Source: JANPPS01 sp964242575
GTDB lineage: Bacteria; Pseudomonadota; Alphaproteobacteria; Acetobacterales; Acetobacteraceae
Assembly: GCA_964242575.1 (NCBI GenBank)
Contig: CAXTCN010000011.1
Location: 1-64,000, forward strand
Direction of reading: 5' to 3'
DNA: 64,000 nucleotides
Position 1 is the stretch's first letter; every line of letters begins with the position of its first letter. A model generated the notes under the pieces. The model saw only the letters and a program-made list of their open reading frames with translations, did no database searches and was not told the DNA's origin. The position numbers were made by a program, and so were the translations under genes. Below are positions 27,670-37,118 of the stretch, piece by piece.

Positions 27670-29742
27670 ATGCAGACCAGCCCCGCCCGCCTCGCCGTCG
27701 ATATTGGCGGCACGTTCACCGACCTTGCGCTGGAAGCGGGCGCAGCACGGTTCACCGCCAAGGTGCTGACGACGCCGGCCGAGCCGGAGCGTGGCGTGCT
27801 GGAGGGGGTCGCGCTGATTTTGCGAGACGCCGGGCTGCGGCCAGCCGATGTGGCGATCCTGGTGCACGGCACGACGCTCGCCACCAACGCGCTGATCGAG
27901 CGCAAGGGCGCCCGGGTCGCGTTGGTGACCACGCAGGGGTTCCGCGACGTGCTCGCGATGGGCAACGAGAGCCGGTACGACCAGTACGACCTGAACATCG
28001 TGCTGCCGGAGCCGCTGGTGCCGCGCTATTTGCGCCTGCCGGTGCCGGAGCGGCTGGACAACGAGGGCCGGGTGCTGCTGCCGCTGGACGAGGCCGCGGT
28101 GCAGGCGCTGGCGCCGGCGTTGGTGGCGGAGGGCGTGGAGAGCGTCGCGGTCGGTTTCCTGCATAGCTTCGTGAACCCCCAGCATGAACGCCGCGTGCGG
28201 GACATCCTGGCGGATGCGCTGCCGGGGGTGCCGGTGTCGTTGTCGCACGAGGTCTCGCCGGAAATGCGCGAGTGGGAGCGGTTCAGCACCACGGCGGCCA
28301 ACGCATACGTGCAGCCGTTGATCGCCGGCTATCTCGGGCGGTTGCAGACCGGCCTGGCGGCCATGGGACTGGCCGCCCCAGTGTTCATGATGCTGTCCGG
28401 CGGCGGGCTCACCACCATCGAAACAGCGTGCCGCTTCCCGATTCGCCTAGTGGAGAGCGGCCCGGCCGGAGGCGCCATCTTTGCCGCCAGCATCGCCCGG
28501 CAATGCGGCCTTTCGCGCGTGCTGAGCTTTGACATGGGCGGCACCACGGCGAAAATCTGTCTGATCGACGACTTCGCGCCGCAAGCGTCCCGCACGTTCG
28601 AGGTGGCGCGCATCGGCCGGTTCCAGCGCGGCTCCGGCCTGCCGCTGCGCATCCCGGTGATCGAGATGGTGGAGATCGGCGCAGGCGGCGGCAGCATCGC
28701 TCACGTGGACGGGCTGGGACGGATCGGCGTCGGGCCGGAAAGCGCCGGGGCGGACCCGGGGCCGGCGTGCTACGGCCGCGGCGGCATCCGGGCCGCAGTG
28801 ACGGACGCGAACCTGGTGCTTGGCCGTTATGACCCGGCGCGGTTCGCCGGCGGCGCCATGGCGCTGGACGCGGGCGCGGCGGAGGCGGCGTTGGAGCGGT
28901 CGGTCGGGCAGCCGCTTGGCCTGGATGCTGGAATGGCGGCGCTGGGCGTGGTCGAGGTGGTGGACGAGAACATGGCCAACGCCGCGCGGGTGCACGCCAT
29001 CGAGAGCGGCAAGACCTATGCCGGCCGCACCCTGATTGCGTTCGGCGGCGGCGGCCCGGTGCACGGCTACCGCGTGGCGGAGAAAGTGGGGATCGGCCGC
29101 GTGCTGGTGCCGCTGGGTGCCGGGGTGGGCAGCGCCATCGGCTTCCTGCGCGCGCCGGTGGCGTATGAGGTGGTGCGCAGCCTGTACCAGCGCCTGGGCC
29201 GGTTCGACGCGGCGGCGGTGAACGCGTTGCTGGACAGCATGGCGGCTGAGGCGGAGGCGGTGGTGGAGCCGGGCCGTTTCGGCGCGCCGACGCAGCAGCG
29301 GCGCGCGGCCTACATGCGCTATGTCGGCCAAGGCCATGAAATCCCGGTGGCGTTGCCGGCGCAGGCGATGGGACCGGACGACGTGACTGCGTTGCGGGCG
29401 GCGTTCGACCGGGAGTACGCGCGGTTCTACGACCGTCCGGTGCCGGGTTCGGACGTGGAGGCCATGAGCTACGCCGTGACCGTATCGACCATGGCGCAGG
29501 AGGCAGACGCCGCGCCGGCGCTGGCCGCGGAGCACGGCGCGGCGCGGACCCAGGCGGTTCGGGACACCATGACCGGGATGGTCACGGACTGGGTGGTGCA
29601 TGACCGCACGGCGCTTGCGGCCGGGACGCAGGTCGTTGGGCCAGCCATCATTGCCGAGAACGAGACCAGCACCTTGATCGGCCCCGGCTGGACCGCGACC
29701 GTGGACCCGCGCGGCTACCTGGACCTGCGGAGGGACGTATGA
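27670..29742 (+). CDS. hyuA: Hydantoinase/oxoprolinase subunit A
   Basis: The 690-residue protein is the ATP-binding A subunit of the hydantoinase/5-oxoprolinase/acetone carboxylase family. It shows LAVDIGGTFTDLALEAG near residue 8, VHGTTLATNALIERKGA near 70, SFDMGGTTAKICLIDD near 290, and VEIGAGGGSIAHVDG near 335. It works with the B subunit encoded next, hydrolysing cyclic amides such as hydantoins or oxoproline, usually at the cost of ATP. The start at 27670 follows a weak AGCAGG. ATGA joins it to the B gene. Substrate is unresolved. Confidence 0.93.
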   Translation: MQTSPARLAVDIGGTFTDLALEAGAARFTAKVLTTPAEPERGVLEGVALILRDAGLRPADVAILVHGTTLATNALIERKGARVALVTTQGFRDVLAMGNESRYDQYDLNIVLPEPLVPRYLRLPVPERLDNEGRVLLPLDEAAVQALAPALVAEGVESVAVGFLHSFVNPQHERRVRDILADALPGVPVSLSHEVSPEMREWERFSTTAANAYVQPLIAGYLGRLQTGLAAMGLAAPVFMMLSGGGLTTIETACRFPIRLVESGPAGGAIFAASIARQCGLSRVLSFDMGGTTAKICLIDDFAPQASRTFEVARIGRFQRGSGLPLRIPVIEMVEIGAGGGSIAHVDGLGRIGVGPESAGADPGPACYGRGGIRAAVTDANLVLGRYDPARFAGGAMALDAGAAEAALERSVGQPLGLDAGMAALGVVEVVDENMANAARVHAIESGKTYAGRTLIAFGGGGPVHGYRVAEKVGIGRVLVPLGAGVGSAIGFLRAPVAYEVVRSLYQRLGRFDAAAVNALLDSMAAEAEAVVEPGRFGAPTQQRRAAYMRYVGQGHEIPVALPAQAMGPDDVTALRAAFDREYARFYDRPVPGSDVEAMSYAVTVSTMAQEADAAPALAAEHGAARTQAVRDTMTGMVTDWVVHDRTALAAGTQVVGPAIIAENETSTLIGPGWTATVDPRGYLDLRRDV

Positions 29743-31355
29743 ACGCGATTGCCGACATCCAGCGCCAAGTCATGTGGAACCGCCTGCTGGCGGTGGTGGA
29801 GGAACAGGCGCAGACCATGATCCGCACGGCGTTCAGCACTACGGTGCGGGAGGCCGGGGACCTGTCGGCGGGCATCTTTGACCTGCAAGGCCGGATGCTG
29901 GCGCAGGCGGTCACCGGCACGCCGGGCCATGTGAACAGCATGATGGAGAGCGTGGGGCACTTCCTGCGCAAGTTCCCGGCGGACACGCTGCGGGAAGGCG
30001 ACCACCTCATCACCAACGACCCGTGGCTCGGCACCGGGCACCTGCATGACCTGACGGTGGTGACGCCGGCGTTCCGCCACGGCCGGCTGGTGGCGCTGTT
30101 CGCCAACACGGCGCACGTCATCGACGTGGGTGGGCTGGGCATGGGTCCCGAGGGGCGGTCGGTGTTCGAGGAGGGGCTGTATATCCCCATCGTGAAGTGC
30201 TTCGAGGCCGGGCGGCCCAACGTGACGTTCTTCGATTTCCTGCGCGCCGGCACCCGGCTGCCGGTGGAGCTTGAGGGGGACGTTTATTCATTGTGCGCCT
30301 GCAACGACGCCGGGGTGCGGCGGCTGGTGGGGATGCTGGACGAGTTCGGGTTGGACGGCATCGACGCGCTGGCCGAGTTCATCTTCGACAGCAGCCGCCG
30401 CGGGACCCTGGCCGAGATCGCCCGGCTGCCGCAAGGGCGGTTCGACGCGGAGATCTGGTCGGACGGGTACGAGGCGCCGGTGCGGCTCCGGGCGTCGATG
30501 CTGATACAGGCGGACCAGATCAGCGTGGACTTCGCCGGCACCTCCGGCCGGTCCGGGCGCGGCATCAACGTGCCAGCGGCTTACACCCGGGCCTATGCCA
30601 GCTTCGGCATCAAATGCGTGGTGGCGCCGGGCATCCCCAACAACAGCGCGAGCCTGGCGCCATTCCGGTTCAGCATTCCGGACGGCTGCATCCTGAACGC
30701 GCCGCGGCCCAGCGCCGTGTCGGTGCGGCACGTGGTGGGGCAGTTGCTGCCGGACCTGATGATGGGCTGCCTGCACCAGGCGGTGCCGGACCGGGTGACG
30801 GCGGAGGGGTCGTCCTGTTTGTGGAATCCGCCGTTGCGCGGCGGCCCGATCGTGAGCGAAGGCTCGTTGCTGCCGGACTTCGAGGTCATCACCTTCAACT
30901 CCGGCGGCACCGGCGCGCGGCCCGGCCGGGACGGGCTGGACGGCACCGCGTTCCCGTCCGGCGTGCGGACCATGCCGGTGGAGGCGACCGAGAACGTGGC
31001 GCCAGTGGTGTTCTGGCGAAAGGAGTTGCGGCCCGGCAGCGCCGGCGTCGGCCGCACGCGGGGCGGGTTCGGGCAGGTCATGGAAATCGGCGCCAAGGAC
31101 GATGCGGAGTTCGCCTGCAACGCCGTGTTCGACCGGGTGGCGCACGCGCCGCGCGGGCGGGACGGCGGCGGGGACGGCGCGCCAGGGGTGGTGCGGCTGC
31201 GGAGCGGGGCCATCCTGCGGACCAAAGGCTACTTGGTGATTCCGGCGGGCGACCGGTTGGTGCTGGAGCTACCGGGCGGGGGCGGCATGGGTGCGCCGGA
31301 GGAGCGTGACCCGGCTTTGATGGAGCGGGACCGGCGGGATGGGTTGATTAAGTGA
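29739..31355 (+). CDS. hyuB: Hydantoinase/oxoprolinase subunit B
   Basis: The 538-residue B subunit pairs with the preceding A subunit in the cytoplasm. It shows MIRTAFSTTVREAGDLSAGI near residue 28, FDLQGRMLAQAVTGTPGH near 48, NDPWLGTGHLHD near 90, and a Gly-rich C terminus ending ELPGGGGMGAPEERDP. The start overlaps the A gene stop as ATGA. No transcription regulator, racemase or transporter sits beside the pair, so the substrate (hydantoin, oxoproline or another lactam) is open. A 94-base AT-richer gap follows. Confidence 0.93.
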   Translation: MNAIADIQRQVMWNRLLAVVEEQAQTMIRTAFSTTVREAGDLSAGIFDLQGRMLAQAVTGTPGHVNSMMESVGHFLRKFPADTLREGDHLITNDPWLGTGHLHDLTVVTPAFRHGRLVALFANTAHVIDVGGLGMGPEGRSVFEEGLYIPIVKCFEAGRPNVTFFDFLRAGTRLPVELEGDVYSLCACNDAGVRRLVGMLDEFGLDGIDALAEFIFDSSRRGTLAEIARLPQGRFDAEIWSDGYEAPVRLRASMLIQADQISVDFAGTSGRSGRGINVPAAYTRAYASFGIKCVVAPGIPNNSASLAPFRFSIPDGCILNAPRPSAVSVRHVVGQLLPDLMMGCLHQAVPDRVTAEGSSCLWNPPLRGGPIVSEGSLLPDFEVITFNSGGTGARPGRDGLDGTAFPSGVRTMPVEATENVAPVVFWRKELRPGSAGVGRTRGGFGQVMEIGAKDDAEFACNAVFDRVAHAPRGRDGGGDGAPGVVRLRSGAILRTKGYLVIPAGDRLVLELPGGGGMGAPEERDPALMERDRRDGLIK

Positions 31356-31449
31356 CTGTGCGCTGGGGCTTGTTAATTCCTGCCCATTCCGTGATTTCCT
31401 GAACTTCGCATCAGCGGCAGCTTGCGTAATTTCTGGATATAGGAGTTGA

Positions 31450-32505
31450 TTAGGCGGCTTTCGCGTCAGCTTCAGGTGAGGCCACGCCTACCTGTTCGCC
31501 CATATTAGCCAAAATGACCTGCTCTGTCGTGCTGTAGCGTCGCAAGCCGTCGGCCAGTGCCGGGCCGTTTCTAGGCAACAAGCGGGAAAACAAGAGAAGT
31601 TCTCCCAGTTCGCGGGGATCAATCAGCAAAGCCCGCAACGCAAAGTATAGTCCTTTCGATTTTCTCCCATTCAAAGCATTGTTCATCGCAGTATCTTTAT
31701 AAGTATTATAATTGAACCAACGCAGCTCTTGGCGAATGGCACGCAGCATAGGATCGCGGCGCGCGATGTGTGCGCTGCGCGCAAGCTCCGCTGAGAGCCG
31801 TCCAAGTGAGTGCATCATACTCCTTCCTTGCCGGTTCAGGACGTATGTTTCAGTATTTAAATAGTCCATGGGCGCCAATGTCGACACACGAAGATAAAGA
31901 AGCCAGTCCTCCCCATAAAGCAAGCGCGGGTCGAAGCCGCCGGCCGCTATGATGAGTTTTTTGTGAAACAGGCTAGCACCGAGCGGTAACCAGCCTCCAA
32001 CTAGCAGTCGAGTAAGATTGGGTGTCGAAAATCGTTGTGTCGAACACCCCGGCTCATGCTTTTCTTCGATTTGGACAAGGGATCGACTTAGGCGCCGCTC
32101 GCCATTGGCGAGCAATGTTGCGTAGTCTCCACTTATCCAACGTGTGTCTGGTGAGTCTTTTATGACTGCGCACGCTTGATCGAGCTTATTCTTGGGCCAT
32201 AGGTCATCGGAATCGATGAATCCAATCCAGTCGTAAGCAGCATGAGAAATACCCACGGTGCGCGCCTGCCCTGGGCCTGTGTTCTTGTCTTGATGCAAAA
32301 CTTGCACGCGGCTATCGTTTGCGGATGCGTGGCGCAGCGCAGCCTTGGTCGCAGGACTGGTTGAGGCATCATCAACCAGTACGAGCTCAATTCCATGCGA
32401 CCCAGCTTGACTGAGGACAGAATTCACTGCTGCCGCAATCAGCGTTGGGTCAGTATTAAATACTGGGCAGATAACGGAAACGTTCAAAACTTCCCCTTTA
32501 TGCAA
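31450..32505 (-). CDS. Family 2 glycosyltransferase
   Basis: The 351-residue product is a GT-A glycosyltransferase with SVICPVFNTDPTLIAAAVNS near residue 10, ELVLVDDASTSPATKAALR near 40, and the metal-binding DXD-like DWIGFIDSDDLWP near 92. GGFDPRLLYGEDWLLYLRV further on is typical of family 2. It transfers a sugar from a nucleotide-sugar to a surface glycan. The DNA here is clearly more AT-rich than the rest of the window, suggesting horizontal acquisition. It lies downstream of a GT4 gene on the same strand. Confidence 0.88.
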   Translation of the reverse strand: MHKGEVLNVSVICPVFNTDPTLIAAAVNSVLSQAGSHGIELVLVDDASTSPATKAALRHASANDSRVQVLHQDKNTGPGQARTVGISHAAYDWIGFIDSDDLWPKNKLDQACAVIKDSPDTRWISGDYATLLANGERRLSRSLVQIEEKHEPGCSTQRFSTPNLTRLLVGGWLPLGASLFHKKLIIAAGGFDPRLLYGEDWLLYLRVSTLAPMDYLNTETYVLNRQGRSMMHSLGRLSAELARSAHIARRDPMLRAIRQELRWFNYNTYKDTAMNNALNGRKSKGLYFALRALLIDPRELGELLLFSRLLPRNGPALADGLRRYSTTEQVILANMGEQVGVASPEADAKAA

Positions 32506-32593
32506 TTAAGTTCTGCAACTGCATCGAATACTCACGCGATAACTTCTGTTGCGACGTGCTGAGTTTTTTGTCAGATAAGCGGTGCCAGGCGCA

Positions 32594-33838
32594 TCAATGA
32601 CCGTTGGCGCGGGAAATGCCTCTCTGGAAGATCTCAGCAACACGCGCCACTGCCTCGGCCATGCCATAGCGGTCCTGCATCTTGGCCCGGGCTGCCGCGC
32701 CGAGCCGAGCACATGCTGCGTCGTCCCGCAGCAGTTCGACACAAGCCTGGGCAAAACCTGCATTGTCGTCACGCAGCAAGACCTCCGACCCAGCTTCGAA
32801 GTGCAGGCCCTCGGCACCAAGGCGGGTGGATACCATGGGCCGACCGTATGACGCCGCTTCAACCAGCTTCAGCCGCGTACCGCCCCCCACCATGATTGGA
32901 CACGCAATAACGCGTGATCTGGCATAAAGCTGGTCAAGGTCCTCCACGAAGCCGGTGAACGTGACCCCTGCGCCGGGGGACCGGAAGCTTGCGATCTGCT
33001 CCGGCCCCTTTCCAGCGATAATCAACTGGGCTTCAGGGATTCTTTGCTGGATCAGCGGCCATATTTGCTGGATCAGCCGGTCCGCCGCATCGCAGTTCGG
33101 CCGGTAGTCATAGCTGCCGAGAAACAGCACAGTCGGCTCCGGCGTCGGCGGCGCCGCGTGCGCTGGTATGGACATCGCATTTGGCACGACTTCGATCTGC
33201 CCGCTGAAGCCAAGGCGCCGGAGGTAGCGCTGGTCCAACTCCGAGCACACGAACGTCGCCTCGGCCATTCGCACCACACGCCGTTCGGCCAAGACCATGG
33301 CCGGAATGTGCGTCAGATACAACGGCGTGCCCAACCTGACTTGCGCCGCCAAAACCGTACGCAAACGGGTTCTATGCTCGATGTCCATGAAGTCCACGAA
33401 CAACGGCGTCGGACGCGTCCCAGCACGCGGCAGGGCACGGGTTGCCAGGAAGCGGGACGCCAGCACCAGGTCTGGCTTTCGTGCCAAGCTGCGAGCGATC
33501 CCGCTTACCTGATCCGGCCCGGAGTAGTAGTGGTAGTCTGGCTGCTCCCCGACAGAAAACGCGCCGGCGCCGTAGTGGCTCCAGAGGGTTTCCTTGCGAA
33601 GCCGGATTGGGATTTGGTTGAGCCGGACCGGCAATCCCCAGAGTTCGGACAGCATAGCCTCATGCGGCGCCAGTGCGCCGAGCGTTGCGATCTGATCCTC
33701 CCGCGCAAAATATGCGACTTCAACCTCGTCGCTGATGGAGCGGAGGGCGGTTAGGAACAGGTCACGCCGCTTGCCGCCTCCATAGACGCCATCAGGGGTG
33801 GCAACAGGGCAGATTTCAGTAATCATCAGGCTTTTCAT
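32594..33838 (-). CDS. Family 4 glycosyltransferase
   Basis: A 414-residue GT-B glycosyltransferase. The N-terminal part begins MKSLMITEICPVATPDGVYG, and the C-terminal domain shows LFLGSYDYRPNCDAADRLIQ near 245, IIAGKGPEQI near 280, and GTRLKLVEAASYGRPMVSTR near 340 with the Glu and Lys of the donor site. The role is assembly of a surface or capsular polysaccharide. It diverges from a flippase across 156 bases. The downstream GT2 gene is probably co-transcribed. Confidence 0.87.
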   Translation of the reverse strand: MKSLMITEICPVATPDGVYGGGKRRDLFLTALRSISDEVEVAYFAREDQIATLGALAPHEAMLSELWGLPVRLNQIPIRLRKETLWSHYGAGAFSVGEQPDYHYYSGPDQVSGIARSLARKPDLVLASRFLATRALPRAGTRPTPLFVDFMDIEHRTRLRTVLAAQVRLGTPLYLTHIPAMVLAERRVVRMAEATFVCSELDQRYLRRLGFSGQIEVVPNAMSIPAHAAPPTPEPTVLFLGSYDYRPNCDAADRLIQQIWPLIQQRIPEAQLIIAGKGPEQIASFRSPGAGVTFTGFVEDLDQLYARSRVIACPIMVGGGTRLKLVEAASYGRPMVSTRLGAEGLHFEAGSEVLLRDDNAGFAQACVELLRDDAACARLGAAARAKMQDRYGMAEAVARVAEIFQRGISRANGH

Positions 33839-33994
33839 TACGCTTACCGGTTAGAGGCGCAGTTTCCAATCATCATGGAGCGAGCAGGTTGGGTTAACGG
33901 ACGCCCAACTCATGATGCCTCAGCGGTTAAGGCCACATCCTGTCGCCGGACGCGTCCTGTGTGTGCTATCACCCGGCCTCTGGTGGATTGCAGC

Positions 33995-35518
33995 ATGACG
34001 AGTGAAATACAACCGCACATTGAGAACGTCGCCGCCCGGACCGCAGTCAGTGCCGGGTGGATGGTAGCGTGGCGTTTGGTCACACGCTGCCTCGGTCTAC
34101 TTAGCACCCTGGCGCTGGCCCGTCTGCTGGTTCCGGCTGACTTTGGCCTGGTCGCCATGGCGACTACGTTCACCGCAGCCATAGACAGCTTATCAACTCT
34201 TGGCGTGCACGATGCCCTGCTGCGCCGTCCTGACACCGGTCGGACCTGGTATCCCACCGCCTTCACTCTCCAAGCAATTCGCGGCATCCTGACGGCCGGC
34301 GTCATCGCCGTTGGCGCGCAAGCTTCCAGCCTGTGGTTCAACGAGCCGCGGCTCACCTCGGTCCTGCTGTTACTGGCCGTTCTCGCGTTTGCGAATGGGT
34401 TGGAGAACGTGGGCATCGTGGAGTTCCGTCGCCGACTGCAATTCGGCATGGAGTTCCGGCTGCTGTTCGTTCCGCGCATCTTACAGTTCCTAGTGACGAT
34501 TGCACTTGCTTGGATGATACAAAGCTACTGGGCATTGCTGGTCGGCATCGCCGTTTCAGGCTTGTCACGCCTTGTCATGACCTACGTCATCCATCCCTGG
34601 CGACCCCGCTTGTCACTAAAACACTGGCGAGACCTGCTTGGTTTTTCTTTCTGGATCTGGGTCACCAGCATTGCGTCCCTTATTTGGGACCGCAGCGATG
34701 TGTTCATTCTCGGCCCGGTCATGGGCACCGGCCTGCTTGGGGTGTACCTCATCGCCTTTGAAATCGCTATCCTGCCAATGAGCGAAGTCGTTGCTCCTGC
34801 TGCACGCGCGTTATACGCTGGTCTGGCCGTTAAACGTCACCAGGGCTCAGATATTGCCGGTGTAACTCTGCCGGTCATTGCAGCTTTGCTGACCTTCGTC
34901 GTGCCACTATCACTCGGTTTGTCTGCCACTTCCGGTTATATCGTTGCTGGGCTACTAGGCTCGAAATGGCAAGCCGCACAACCGATGATTGCCACCTTTG
35001 CTTGGCTGTGCTGCGTTTCCCCCATCGCAGGGGTTTGTTCTACCGTCCTGATCGCGCAGGGGCAGTTGCGACGCAACTTCTTGTCTATAGCGGGCGCGGC
35101 GGTCGCCAAATCACTCATCATGCTTGCCATCGCACGTAGCGGCCAAGTGGACCTTGCGCCGCTTGCCATCGTCGCTTGCGTCGCTATCGAAACGCTACTG
35201 TTCCTGAGCCAACTGCGGGGTCATGAAAACCCGCAATGGCGAAAGAACGCGGGAGGGTTCTTACGGATCGGCACCGGCGCTGGGCTGACGACGAGCGCGC
35301 TGCTTGTATTCGGTTTTGGATGGGACGTGGTAGCGATGCAACCGCTGCCCGCAGTGCTGGCCGGCGGTTTGCTGGGACTAGCGATCATGTCGGCGTGCAT
35401 GGGCACGCAATTACTGATTTGGTGGTGCGTAGGTCGTCCAAACGGACCGGAGACGTGGCTTATTGATTTAACGACCTCAATGATATCAGAACGACGTTCC
35501 CGAGCTGTGACATTGTAG
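33995..35518 (+). CDS. Polysaccharide flippase (Wzx/PST-type, lipopolysaccharide biosynthesis)
   Basis: A 507-residue integral membrane protein with roughly a dozen hydrophobic segments, matching the oligosaccharide/lipopolysaccharide flippase (PST) family. It opens MTSEIQPHIENVAARTAVSA, then VAWRLVTRCLGLLSTLALARLL, a characteristic N terminus. The frame is open to 33875, but the ATG at 33995 fits the family better; no strong ribosome site is visible. It would flip undecaprenyl-linked glycans across the inner membrane, complementing the two glycosyltransferases. Lower GC extends across it. A DNA ligase gene ends seven bases away on the other strand. Confidence 0.83.
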   Translation: MTSEIQPHIENVAARTAVSAGWMVAWRLVTRCLGLLSTLALARLLVPADFGLVAMATTFTAAIDSLSTLGVHDALLRRPDTGRTWYPTAFTLQAIRGILTAGVIAVGAQASSLWFNEPRLTSVLLLLAVLAFANGLENVGIVEFRRRLQFGMEFRLLFVPRILQFLVTIALAWMIQSYWALLVGIAVSGLSRLVMTYVIHPWRPRLSLKHWRDLLGFSFWIWVTSIASLIWDRSDVFILGPVMGTGLLGVYLIAFEIAILPMSEVVAPAARALYAGLAVKRHQGSDIAGVTLPVIAALLTFVVPLSLGLSATSGYIVAGLLGSKWQAAQPMIATFAWLCCVSPIAGVCSTVLIAQGQLRRNFLSIAGAAVAKSLIMLAIARSGQVDLAPLAIVACVAIETLLFLSQLRGHENPQWRKNAGGFLRIGTGAGLTTSALLVFGFGWDVVAMQPLPAVLAGGLLGLAIMSACMGTQLLIWWCVGRPNGPETWLIDLTTSMISERRSRAVTL

Positions 35519-35525
35519 CAGGACC

Positions 35526-37118
35526 TTACGCCTGAAGCGCGCCAGGCTCGATCAAGCGCATCAGCGTCTCCAGCCGGTCCGCCTCCGCCGCCGGCTTGTC
35601 TGGGCGCAGCCGCGCCACCCGCGGGAAACGCAGCGCCACGCCGGATTTGTGGCGGTTGCTGACCTGTGCCGCGTCGAACGCGATCTCCAGCACCAGGCCG
35701 CGCTCCACCTCGCGCACCGGGCCGAAGCGGTTGACCGTGTGGTTGCGTATCCAGCGGTCGAGCTGCACCAGCTCCACGTCGGTAAAGCCGGAGTACGCCT
35801 TGCCCACCGGGACCAGCTCGCCGTCCTCGCGCCACAGGCCGAAGGTGTAGTCGGAGTAGTAGCTGCTGCGCTTGCCGTGGCCGCGCTGCGCGTACATCAC
35901 CACGGCGTCGATGGTCAGCGGGTCGCGCTTCCACTTCCACCAGAAGCCCTTGGGCCGGCCCGGCACGTAGGGGCTGTCGGCGCGCTTCAGCATCAGGCCC
36001 TCGATGCTGGCAGCGCGGGTGCCGTCGCGGACGGCGGACAGGTCGTCGATGGTGGTGAACGGGATGAGTTCCGACAGGTCCATGCAGGGCGAGGGGTGGC
36101 GTGCCACCCAGTCCACCAGCCGGGCGCGGCGTGCATCGAACGGCAAGGGGCGGAGGTCCTCGACGCCATCGAACAGCAAGTCGTACAGCCGGACGTGCAC
36201 CGGGAACTCGCGCAGCATCTTGGGGCCGGGCGCCTTGCGGTTCAGCCGTTGCTGCAGGTCGGCGAACGGGGCGATCTGGTTGTCGCGCACCACCAGCAAC
36301 TCGCCGTCCAGCACGCCCTCGAACGTCATGGCGCCCAGGATTTCCGGAAACGCGCCGGACACGTCGTCTGCGCCGCGGGAGTAGATGCGCTGGCTGGCCG
36401 CGGTCGCCACCAGTTGCACGCGGATGCCGTCCCACTTCCACTCGGCCCGGTATGCGGCGGGGTCGAGCGCGGCGCGGTCGGCGGCTTCCAGCGGGTGCGC
36501 CAGCATCGGCGGGCGGAACACCGGCGCGCCATTCGGGTCGGGACGGTGACCAGTGTCCTCGATCCAGGCGAACAGGCTGGCGTAGGGCGGCAGCAGGCCG
36601 TGCCAGACCTCCTCGACCTCGTCGGCGGCGATGCGTCCGCCCGCGACCTCGGCCAGCGCGATTTTGGCGAGCCGGGCGGACGCGCCAACGCGGAGCGAGC
36701 CGGTGATGAGCTTCAACAACGCATAGCGCACCGACACGTCCGAGGCGTCAAGCCAGCCGGCCACCAGGCGCGGCAGCTCGGCCTTGGGGGTGTCGTGCAG
36801 AGCGTGCACCACCTCGCTCATGGTCGGCGGCCCGGCGTTGGTGGGCGCGGCCGGCCAGATCAGCGCCACCGTCTCCGCCAGGTCGCCCACGTAGTCGTGC
36901 GACATGCCGAACAGCACCGGGTCAGTGCGCTCCTCCGCGAGCGCCCGGATCAGGCCGGGCTTGGCAACGGCAAATGACAGCTCCCCGGTAAGCGCCGCAA
37001 GGCCGTAGCCGCGGTCAGGGTCCGGCTGGGTAGCGAAGTAGCGGCGCAGCAGCGCGATTTTTGCCAAGCGGCCGGGGGTGAACACCAGGCGCTCCAGCAG
37101 GTCCGCGAACGCGATCAC
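35526..37118 (-). CDS. ATP-dependent DNA ligase
   Basis: This 530-residue ligase belongs to the bacterial ATP-dependent group found with a ligase-associated exonuclease. The adenylation motif is EWKWDGIRVQLV near residue 230, where Lys takes AMP. Downstream are SRGADDVSGAFPEI and FEGVLDGELLVVRD, then IEGLMLKRADSPYVPG and KGFWWKWKRDP, the nucleotidyltransferase motifs. An N-terminal DNA-binding domain precedes them. It joins nicks, probably during repair. ATGA overlap with the exonuclease gene upstream suggests coupling. The usual partner helicase and phosphoesterase are absent here. Confidence 0.92.
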   Translation of the reverse strand: MIAFADLLERLVFTPGRLAKIALLRRYFATQPDPDRGYGLAALTGELSFAVAKPGLIRALAEERTDPVLFGMSHDYVGDLAETVALIWPAAPTNAGPPTMSEVVHALHDTPKAELPRLVAGWLDASDVSVRYALLKLITGSLRVGASARLAKIALAEVAGGRIAADEVEEVWHGLLPPYASLFAWIEDTGHRPDPNGAPVFRPPMLAHPLEAADRAALDPAAYRAEWKWDGIRVQLVATAASQRIYSRGADDVSGAFPEILGAMTFEGVLDGELLVVRDNQIAPFADLQQRLNRKAPGPKMLREFPVHVRLYDLLFDGVEDLRPLPFDARRARLVDWVARHPSPCMDLSELIPFTTIDDLSAVRDGTRAASIEGLMLKRADSPYVPGRPKGFWWKWKRDPLTIDAVVMYAQRGHGKRSSYYSDYTFGLWREDGELVPVGKAYSGFTDVELVQLDRWIRNHTVNRFGPVREVERGLVLEIAFDAAQVSNRHKSGVALRFPRVARLRPDKPAAEADRLETLMRLIEPGALQA

